This document shows positions 1 to 11,700 of a stretch of DNA of 64,000 bases, in pieces. The notes beneath the pieces are model-generated. The model saw only the letters and a list, made by a program, of their open reading frames with translations, was not told the origin of the DNA and did no database searches. Both the position numbers and the translations under genes were made by a program. The stretch's first letter is position 1, and each line of letters begins with the position of its first letter. The stretch lies in contig NC_091976.1 in NCBI RefSeq assembly GCF_036711975.1, positions 23,560,001-23,624,000 of the forward strand, read 5' to 3'. This DNA is from Onthophagus taurus (taxonomy: Eukaryota; Arthropoda; Insecta; Coleoptera; Scarabaeidae).

Positions 1-2701
1 TATATTCATTATAATTATATGCTTCAGTACAATCTCATCTCGCTGTCACTAACGTTACTAACCTTATAGTATATTTTTAGTGCATAGTACAATCCATTTC
101 TCTCAGTGTACGTAGTGATTGTTCTGACGTTTATTCAACTTCAATAGTTCCATTTCAAACGCAATTTTCTTCTATTTCATGTGGGCACTCACTTCTCTAT
201 TCAGTTCTTCTCTGGAATGTGTTCCCCAGTGCCTTTTTTGTATGATATTTTAGTCGCAACCTTAAATTTTTCATCGTACCAGTTATATTAATTGTATTTT
301 TTGTTTCACAACACCTCTTTGATGAATAAAGCTCCGTTTGTTTGTATTCTTGTATCGTCGCTCCTATTTGTGGAAATATCCTAATTCCTGTTTTATCATA
401 GTCCAGGTTATAGCCAATATAAGTCTCAATCCACCTTTTATCACATTTATTATAAAAACATAAATGAACTTTTTATTAGTCACGATTTCACATAATTCAT
501 TAATTTTATAATGAATAATTATTACGCATATTATTAATCATTAAAATTAATGTTTTATGTAAAATTTCTTGTAAAACAATTTTCAAACACTTTGAAAATA
601 TCGATTTGTAGGAACCGATGTACAGTGGATACTTTACACAAGCCATAAAACTATCATCACCACACAGGCATAAAGTACAGAAATTAGCGCAGTTTTGGCT
701 GCGTTCCAACGTAATTAATAGTCTCGGTACAATTTTTCGATCGTTATGAAAGCACAAGCGCATCATTCATTGTCGTTTACCGACTACTCTTCTTGATACT
801 CGACCCATGATTAATTTTCGCTCAAAGTACGTTTGAATTTGTTTGAACGCTTATTGTTATGAGAAGTTAAAACGGAATGACTCATACGTAAATATAATCG
901 CAAAAATATGCATGTATAATTAAGAAAGGTTTTCTGTTTCTTAAGAATACAGGTGAGTAATTGTTAAAAAAATTATCACATTTTTTTAAAATTCATTTAA
1001 CATGATTGTTTCAAATGGAATTTTCTAAAATAAATAAATATATAAATTATAATGTACGGAAACTTGATAAGAGGTTGTGATTTATCGTCGACCTAAACGA
1101 TCGACCGTTAGATGGTCCGCATAAATTAAGTTAACGTGGCGAAATCGGCGTAAATCGGGTATCCTTGACACGATTTGACCGAGTCTGCGGTCATTTTTTT
1201 CTTTTTTTTTTGGATAGTTAAAATAAAAATAGTTCGGGATACACACAATTAAAAATTATTTTTTATATCTACTTTTTCTTAAAAAGATTTCAATTTGGTT
1301 TAATCGTTTCATCCAGATTTAATGCTTCGCGAATAAGTTGAAACCCACAAATCCGATCATACCCCGATTAAATTCCAATTATTACCCATTAACCTCGTCA
1401 ATTATCCCGCCCTGCTGCAACCCTATAGGTGTCGACGGATTTAATTAGATCCCGTTGCAGATCTCGATGCAGCAACGTTCTAAAAATAAAACGGGGAAGA
1501 ATCGATTTCAGGGTGGCCTTATATTTTAGTTATCATTTTAACCTCCCGGAACTTTGTCATTTTTAATTTAACGCGGTCTATTTTATCTTTCAAATACAGT
1601 TTTAAAACTAACATGTTTAACAAAAATCATTTTCAATTGAAAATCGCAGGGGAAACATATTTCTCTCGACATTATTATTCCTTTCAACTGCAAATAACGC
1701 AAAGTGGTTTCAAAATTATGGGTCTCCATTAAGGGGGTGGCACAAGAGATCCACGGGGAAGACCTTCCTCAAGGTCAACAACTGTTTCCATTAGTCTCCC
1801 TTTTTCCCGTAGGATGATACATCTCCGGGGGGTTTACAGATTTATAGCGTAAACCTTTTTAGTAAAAGGGATAAGGACACCTTTTATTAGAGTATGTTTT
1901 GCGGTCATTCTCGAACATTTTTACGACTTTAACGTTTTCCACCAATAATTCTCAATGCAAATGATGTCTACAAAAATAAACGGTATGTTTTTTAGGGATC
2001 GTAAAATTCGCTAAATTTAGTAAGTTTCGTTTGTAAGAACCTTTTGTATTCATCTCAATTTGCTTGGTTATTTTTGAAAACTCGCTTCGTACGTTTGTTC
2101 ATTGTTCTTGAAACGTTTGCGTAAATCTTCGTGTATTTTTAAAGAAGGAAATTTCAAAAATTTATTGGAATTCCAAGATCATATCTTTTCTAGCATTTTG
2201 CAAACACACATAGAGCTTTTGTTAAACTCTGATGGCTTTTGTAAGTGACGGACAATTGTTTTTACTTGTCGGTGGAGGAATAATAAACACACACACGTAC
2301 ACACGACGGCTTCAGCCGACCGTCGTAATTGTTCGTTTCGCTGTCATACCAAGTGTTTATCAGTTCCCGTTGTTCGTTTTCATTTCATCCAACTTTACAA
2401 ATGCAAAGTACACCGTAAAATAACCATTATTGAAACGGAGCGAGTAATTCATGTTAACAATTTTTTATAGTTTAAAAAAAAATAAAAGCTAAAGCTACAG
2501 GTGCATTGAATTTATATCCGCCGGGAAAATATATCCTCGTATTTTTATTCCCCTGGCAGGTAGGTTTATGTTATCGAAAAGGATGTGTTTTAAAACGATG
2601 AAATAGAAGAATAATACATCAAAGGATATTCTTAAAAGACTTCTTGAATCATAAATTCCCTTGAATAAGAAATTTTTACTTAAAAATATCAGAAAACTTA
2701 C
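1..2701. other. intronic or flanking DNA, no gene recognised
   Basis: This stretch lies downstream, in the transcript sense, of Plc21C exon 2 and is most likely its second intron. I searched both strands for the next PLC-beta exon, expected to continue the PH-like domain, and did not find one. The open frames here (506-766 minus, 2232-2423 plus) lack homology and splice context. Two small blocks, about 1080-1180 and 1320-1530, are richer in CpG and less repetitive than their surroundings. They could be conserved non-coding DNA, but nothing in the sequence proves that. Confidence 0.5.
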
Positions 2702-5700
2702 TTTAGGAATTTTTGCGTAACGTCCAGTTCTTGTATCACGAATATTCGCTATATCCAACATATCGCTTTCATTTTTCTGATCGGTCCAATGAAGAAAAAA
2801 TCCAAATTTGTCTACTTTAAGCGTTACGGGGGTTCCCATCCCGGAATCCTACAACAAATAATTATATCAATAATGATTAAACAAATATAATATTAAATTT
2901 TTAAATAAGATTTTTATATTATAAAGCAATGATAAAAGTTATGGAAAGTGGTATTAAAAAGTTTTCTGCTACTAGAGAGTTTATAAAGTTTTCACAACGG
3001 TATAAAGATAGCAGAGTAAACTCAGTATTGTCAACTACACATTTCAGTATGTACTTTATGTTATTATTGTAAATTATAATAAATATATGAAGTGAGTACT
3101 TAGAAATACTCGGATATGTCTTAAATGATAATAAAATTATATAATATTGATATATGATATAACATTAAATGATAATACTTAAATGATAGGATAAGAAGAG
3201 TATTCTTCTTCTTATCCTATTTATAAATTAACAATCTAAAAAACAATTTAAACAAATATGTGCAGGCACTAAAACGTATTGAAAAATCATTGTTGTACTT
3301 TGTTGTAAAGGAGACACTTGGTAAAGTAAAAACCATGTAAAAACTTCTAACTTGCATTTATTTATATAAAGTCGTACTAGTTTCGGGTTACCCCATCATC
3401 AGCTAATTACGATCTTAAAGATTCCTCGATTTTCTAATTTTTTAACATTCCACACTTTTTAACGTCGCCATTCCTATTTCATCTTTTATCTTCATTTTGT
3501 TTATCCATCAGATAGCAAAACGCTTTACTTTCATTTGATTTCCAGTCTATAGCTTCATTGACTTCGTCGCTGATGATGGAGTAACCCGAAACTAGTACGA
3601 CTTTATATAAATAAATGCAAGTTAGAAGTTTTTACATGGGTTTTATTTGATCATTAATCTTGCAACATGGATAACTCTTTCACTTGGTAAAGTGTTCTTG
3701 CAAAATATAGGTGCTTATCTATCTTCTACATAACCAATTCTTAATCAAAGTCTTAATTTGTTCAGTTATAATTAGATTATCCAATAATAATCAAAAAATC
3801 TTGCTTATTAATTATGACACAAATTTTCGTAGGCCGACATTTTCCAGTATCTAGTCTGGAAGATTACCTTTTCCAGTTGTGTAATTGAAAACTAGTTACT
3901 GTTGGCTGAAGAAAATAATGTACACCAGAAAGACTTGAAAGTGATAAATAGACTGGATATCATTAATTCCTCTATTAATGATATCCAGTCTATTTAGATA
4001 ATGTTGACAGAAAATTAGATAGTGCTAGCAGAAGGCTAAATACTGCTAAAACAAGACTAGATACAGCAGGCGAACGCTAAATACTGCAAATGGAAGCCTA
4101 GATCTAGCTTATTAGTCCTCTGTAAGCTCATTGCTTGTAGCAGATTAAATAGTGCTAATAGGTTATCAAGATGACATTTTAAAGTACTTTATGTACCGAT
4201 TTGTATGCAACATCGAACCAAGAATTTCCTCATTTAGCATGTTGGACATTATTTATTCCATTGATTACCAACTTCATTGACTGCTTATTTTAAGGCGTAT
4301 GCAACTTAATACATCAAAGATAATGTAATAACCACAACACTGGTATTAAATAAAATTCCATTATGGTGGCAAATCTAGTCTGCTTAAACTTTATTACATT
4401 TGCACTGACAAACAAAAAATCATTGCCCTTCCATTAAGGAAGTAATTTTTTTCTTTTTGATCCAAGATTAACCATCATGATACTCTTATTTCTCCCACTT
4501 TCCATGCGAATACAGTTTCTCCTTCTTCTCATAGGCCCTAACACATTTCGTAACAAATGAGTGATGCTGACGTAATAACTATTTTTGAGTGAGTCGTCTC
4601 TTACCAAGCTTATCTTGCTTGTATTCTGGATTTAGAGACTTCTATGCTTTCTACTTCATTGATTCATTATATATACTCCAATTTACATACTTAATTTTTA
4701 GTTTTGACCTTATTTCCTCCATGCTTTTCACCAAATTTTGTTCGATGCATAACTAAGTAAATTAATTGAAGTATCTTAAGTAGTGCAATTTATAAGTTCA
4801 ACTCTCTCATCTTCATCAAATACTCTTCTTTATTTTATATAGAGGACTACATACGTAAATATGAATGCAGCGAAGCTTTTATGTGTAGAGGATGGCAATT
4901 AAACACCATCGTCAGTAGTTCTACAGTCCTATAGGGGAAACTCGACTTTCTGTAGCTTCGTCCGCCATCCTTTCCGGTCTCTTGCAAGGATCTTCCAGTT
5001 CGCCGTACCAATCTTTCCCGTATCCTCGGAGCACGTTCCATCTGAGCCTTGGTCTCCCTCTGCCTTTATTGCATGTTGGTATGCCCATGTCATAACATGT
5101 TACATGTCCTGCCCATCTACGCCTGACAATCTTGATCGTTGTTCTTAACTCTGTGGCCCTCTATATAAGTTATCAAGTTCAAAATTATACCTACGTCTTC
5201 AGACGTCATTTTCCTACACCACATCATATATTTTCCCCGAAAATGTCTTTCAAATACTGCTAGTGGCGGTTCATCTGTTTTTGTTTAGGTTCGTGATTCC
5301 ACGCCGTAGATCAACACCGGTACATTTAGGGTTTTATGAATTCTGATTATGTCATATTTTGACATAGTAGCAGCGATTAACAAACATAATGCGTCTCTTA
5401 ATTTCTTTACTGACATCATTACTACGGTTTATTAGGGCTACGAGGTATGCGAACTCTTCCACTGCTTCGATGTTAGACTCTCCAATTAATGATACTCTAA
5501 AACATGCGGATTAAATATTTATAGTTTAAGTCGCAGTTTAGTGTCTTTAAAGAATTTGTCAAATAACATCAATCAAAGGCAATGAGTCAAGAAAGTTATT
5601 GATACTCAAAATTGCTCTAAATCTGCTAACAAACTTTTAATCCTGTTAAAAATGCGAATATTTTCTAATCCAAGATTGAGGTAAACGTTGTTGGGGGCCT

Positions 5701-8700
5701 TGATGATGAGGGTCGATTTAAGTATATCGGATCTACTTTGAACGCAGGATCAAAGGATTTTATTAATTCCCCGCTACATAATTTAGTAGATTTAATTCTC
5801 TATAAAAACCTTAATTAACATTAATTTCATAATTTATTATTGTGTCACACCAACACATAAAAACGAACTGGATTTTTGTAATTTAAATTAAAATTTAAAT
5901 TTAAAATCAGTCATTAAGTTGTTTGCAAGAATTTTTGATAAGTATATATTATGGGGAGCAGTCCCAGATCGAATGGTTTAAATTATAACTTAATTTAATT
6001 TAAAAGTATTACATTTTAAGCCGGTGCATTACAGTGACATAACAAATTCTGTTCATGCCAAACCGTTTTGCGTTTTTGTCACGTCACTCGAATACAGTTT
6101 TGGGTGAGGTAAAATGGTTGGGATTCCAACGTATTAATAAAGTAGATCCACTTTTGTAGGACAAACTAAGACACACAATATTTTCATATATATACAATTT
6201 CGCCTCTCCATTTTTTTATTAGATCTTTTTATACCCTCTACTGCTGAAAATTGCTTTTGCGAAAACGTACTAGTGCCGAGACTCGGTGGCATGTTGCCTA
6301 CAGGCCTTTGACAGTGTCACTTCAAAAGAACACCAAGTACTAGGTACTTTTACAAGAGAACAGTTTAGAAAAAACTTGTATTAAGAGAGCTACTTTTCTC
6401 GTTAACTAAGCCAGTAATAACGTTCAGTTTTTAATATAACGAAAAACGTGGAATTTAGATAAATTCTCTTAATTATATTTTAAAATGTGTGGGAATACTG
6501 ATCCCGAAAAACGTAAACGGTAAAATCCCAGTAAACAAAACGTTAAGCTCGCTGAAAACGTTAGTGAATGAAATTTTCAGACTCCCACGTTAACCGACAC
6601 GCAAACTTACGTCACGCCAACAACACATCTTAAAAGCGATGTAAACATTGAAGGCGTTCGTTATATTTTCAATAATGAAAGGAGACGATGTAAATAACCG
6701 CAAAAGTTAATTCCGGATACGGTCAGAAGCTATTTATAAAACTCATTATCGTTCTTCTTAGAACCGTAGGATTACGCGGGATGGTTTCGTTTCGGATGAC
6801 GACGCGCCCTTAGCCCTGGAGTAGGTAGGTTTAGTAGCAGCAGGCCGCAAAACTGAAAATCAATAGGTACCGGTGGCCGGGTGCTGCAAATATGTTCATT
6901 CGATGTTTATTTTTCCAGCCTCTTTATAATCTTTTATTCCAAAATCACTTTTTTTACCAACGCAACAGGAAATTAGAATCATTTCTTATGTCGTCGCGCG
7001 TCGGTGGAAAATTACATTTTCTCGAAATAGTGTAATTTCTCGATTGATAAACATTTTTGTACCACAAAAGGTACCGAGAAATCTATTTTAAACGAATTTC
7101 GGAGGGGGCGACCAAGTAATAAACATGTTTTGAATCATCGACATAATAAGGAAAATCTTGGAAATCAAAAATAAACAAATTCCATTAAAATCTTTGTCTA
7201 AAAAGATTAAAAACATTTTATATTTAATAATCACGCACGACGAATCCCTAAATAAATATTTTGTAAATAAGCACCAGTAGCGTGTGCAATCTCCTTTAAA
7301 TACGTTTTAAACATTATCTCAATTTTATCTTATCTACATTGTCTTTTTTCTTCAATGAATGAATCAAAGAAATAATTTATACAGAAACTTGTTAATGTTT
7401 ACTTTTTTTAACTTCTCAGCAGTTAACGTAATAATCATATGACAAAATAATGAGTAGTTTCAACAATAATTGCTAATACGCAAACATTTTTGCCTATTTC
7501 CTATTAAATTCCTTTGCTTTCAACTTTATTCTAGATTATAACCACGTAGAGTTTCTATTAAAAGGAGGTGGGGGGTATTAAACTTCCTGAAATTAGCAAC
7601 TCATAGTGAAATTGAGTTTGGTCATGCTAAAACTTGTAAAAGGCAAACTACACCCGCCATCGTATACCGCCGTAAACTCCGAAACAAGGCGGAGAGTTCG
7701 TTCTATATTTAACCAGTGCACGTTTTAAACGTTTCAAACCGCAAGTTGACGGGAGTTTATCCCGTTGCGGAAGGAGGAACGAATACAGATAACGCTGACG
7801 CCGTCCATTTGAAATGTAAAACCGGAAGTCCACATACACGCGATCGTACTTCTCTATTTGTATGGAAAGTTGGAGTTCAAAAAGACGCCGCCGCAAGATT
7901 AACGGGAACAAATTCGCCGATATACGACTTTCCGATACTTCCTTTGTAGTCAGCGGAGCGCACGTTTTATACGATTGTAACCCTTCTAGGGATTTATTAC
8001 AGGTGCAGTTTTTCAATTTTATCTCGAACGTTCCGGAAAACGAAATTTCACGCAAAGATTTGTGTACCTATAAACCATCTTGTCAATATTTCCTAAATCC
8101 ACATTGATTTTTCCTTGCGTTTTACTTAAATTGAACTTGAAACTTCAAGTTCTTAAGTTTTTTTTATTCAAAACAACTTCGTGGTAAAACATTTTCTTGA
8201 ACAACTTTTTAAAACAACATTTTTCAAAAACTTCATGGATTTGTAATTTTATAAAAAATTTTACTAAAATAAATATTTATTTTGATTCAAAATGACAAAT
8301 ATGTATTTTAGTACTTACTACACCAAAACTGGAAAGTGTCTTAAATTCTTACATCTTAAGGTTAGCTCCATACCATCATCTCTATTACTGTTATTCTTAT
8401 GACGATGAATTTCTGGTCATCTTCTGATAGTAGTGGCTATCTCCTGGCAATTATCTACGTCTTATCGAAAGCTATATTGTGGTGTCGTTTCTTGTGGTAA
8501 TGTTCTGTGATTGCCCCCTTTTCCTAATTTGATGTCCCCTTACATGTCTCTATACTTGCACGACAATCTATAGACACCTAAGTTTCTGGTTTGCTATATG
8601 CAAGGGCTTCCGTATTTTGCAAACTTGGAACAGTCTACAATATGCGGAACACCTTGCCAATAGCAAAGAACAAACTTTAACTAATTCGATGACACGTTAA

Positions 8701-11700
8701 TGTAATTCGTTGGCTAATTTGTTGTAAAGACCACCGTCTGCATACACGCTGTGTGGATCGAACAACTCAGCAGTTATGTTGCTAGTCCCAAACCCCATAA
8801 GACCCAGGAAGTTTCACTGGCTAGTAATCTACGTACATTACGCTAGATACGGTGAAAAAAAGAGATACTGGAAGAACTACCTGATAGGATATGGATATAT
8901 TATGGCATTGAATAGGCACCTGATAGATATCTGCGTCATATCAGCGACAAAATATAGCAATTATGTATTAATGTACAGCAGAAGATCGAAAAACGCAATC
9001 TAATATGAAAAAGCTTGAATTCAACCTAGACAGCATGGAATACGTGAACGACCGACTACTACACGTAGCACTCAGGTTTAGGACCAGAAGATGAACATAC
9101 ATTTCATTTTATTAGTGTATCAGCATACTGAACATCAGGAATTAGACAGGTTTAAACTTTGAGGGCCTTATAAGAGACATCAACAAACCAAAGGAAGAAA
9201 TAAAGTAGTTTTACAATCAGCTCCAAGACCTAATAGAAATTATCTCGACACATCACCAACTCGTGCTGATGGAGGATTTCAAATCCATATCAACATAAAT
9301 CCACCTTCTCAAATAGCAGGAGCCAAGAAACCACTATTGACTATTTAATAAAAAACTCACCCATTGCGAATACTCGATGTCAGAGCATTGTCATTAATGT
9401 CTATTAATGACAACGCTAGAATAGGAATAGGAAGTGATCAAACAATGATACTGAGGATGTTACGCATAACATTACAAAAGCTCTGTGTAATGCTATGTGT
9501 GAAAGAAAATAAAACAATTAAGGTATGTACTTTGTGTGATGTTGCTCTTCATAACAAATGTTTTGTAGACTTTAAAAATCATAATTTTGTGTATTAGTAT
9601 CGTCCCATAAATACTTAGAATTACCCGATGATTACAAGATAAGAAGATGAATTTTTTAGTATCATTCGCTTATATGACTTAACTGGAAATACAATCATTT
9701 ATGAGATTCTGGGTATCAAGAGGCTTCAAGGAAGAGTGTGTAATATCTTGATTTTTTTATGAATATCCTTCCTAATTTAAATAGACTTCGTTTTTTCAAA
9801 AATCCTTGAAGATTTGCGATAATTGTATAATATGTCACTTATTAAATGATAAATTATAGTATATGACACTTTTTAAAACATCACGCCGCAATACCCCCTT
9901 AAGGCATGAGATGGTTATCTCTATGAAGATGTCTCAATCATCGCATCAACTAAAAGATATCACTTATAATAGACAAGTGCGATAATATAGAGACTGTGTG
10001 AAATCCGTACATAATTAATTGCATAACTAATAATTAACGTCTATTAGATATAGCCAAAACTTAATGCCAATGGGTGGGTTGAATAAAACAGTAGTAAATG
10101 CTAATGCTACAATACTGAAGTAAATTCTATGATTGTGAAGCAGGTTCTACTAATTGCAGTAAATACTTCGATGTTTCCCAGAAGTTACTTTATCATGCTA
10201 CAAAGTAGTACTACTAGCATGTACTACTCTATTTTAGCGAAGCTTATAAAAGGCCAGCTTCGTTAATCTTGCTACGATGCTACATTATTAAACATAGCGG
10301 AAGGCCTAAGAAATAGAAAACATTACCTGCCTCACGGACAGTAGAATGCGACGAGTTGTACCGAAAATTATTTAGGTAACTATATATAATGCGTAAGGAT
10401 ATAATTCGTGTTATAGGACTTTGATTCTTCTATTAGATTTAACAGAGGAAACGTTGTGTAGCTAGCTAACCGTTTTATACCAGGGGACACCGATAGCAGA
10501 GGTGGCGGATTATCAAAGATCCAACAGATGGAAGTGTACCTAAGAAGTCCACCTACCTGAGAAATGTTTGGATAAAATATCCTGCTACTCGTGAAGAATT
10601 AAACAGAGCTGCTGAAGAATGTAATAATATACCCAATGTTATTGGAGTAATTGACTGCACCCATTTAAAGATTTTAAAACCAGTAACTCACGGGATATTT
10701 TTTTTTCTTTAAACATAGTATTCGTTGCACAAATAACTACGAACCTCACGCGTACGTAACCTATACAAAACAAATGAGTAAACGATGGTGAGACGTAAAC
10801 CAACGTGAACTAACACGTTGTTGCACTTTTGGAGTGCGTACTACACTTTAAAAATATTTACTTCCTACTAGAAGTATATACTTTAAATCGCATAGTTCGT
10901 ACTACATATGTGAGTAAATTCTACCGAAACTGAAGGCGTACTACATCCGAAAGTATTTGCTATGCAGTAAATTCTTTTTCCTCAAGCATTAGCATGTACT
11001 ACTTTTTTATTCAACCCACCCATTGTGTTGTAGTGCTTCGTTGTACACATCTTTTTGAGTAAGTGATTATAAAACTAATTGAATAAGTAACTCATTGTCG
11101 GTATCTTCTGGAAGTAATCAGTGTTGAATCTATAATCTCTCCTCATGGAAGATTAATCTTCGTGATGATAGTTAGTTCGACAAATAACACAGCCCTTCAA
11201 AATGCGCTTAACGGTGCTGTACTATTTTTCCCTCATAAGTTGTGACCCTTGAGGTTGAACGCGGTATGAATATGAAAGGTTGCGTGGCGTTTCTTTAATT
11301 TTTTTGCTGGTTCTGTATGATCAGGCTGCACTAAATGATTTGGTCAGGGATTTAAGTCTCCCTAAAGATAAATCTGAACTGCTAGGTCTTCTTGCTCCTG
11401 GAACTACCTTCCCTTGGTACAGACATCGAGAGAAGACATTTATTGATTCTTCTCTAAAGATGGTGCTATGTTATTGTATTTTTTTTAAAGCAAGGTCTTC
11501 TTTGTGGTCCGCATCAGCTTTTGATTCGAATTACTCAATTCACATTGCACTTAGCTGCAACATTAAAATCATCCAATAAAAAATCGACCACACTCCAACA
11601 ATAAAGTGGCTTTAGAGCTCAGTATCTCAATATCAAGAGGTGATAACTCAAATCATTCTGATATTAAGGAGCTTTATCTATACACTAACTTACAAATTTC

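Noticed and set aside
506-766. Cys-containing minus-strand frame near the left edge
   Set aside because: Tested as a further PLC-beta exon, but the sequence does not match the family and splice sites are not convincing.
7648-8055. 135-codon frame on the minus strand
   Set aside because: Two other frames overlap it on the other strand, no domain is recognised, and composition explains the openness.
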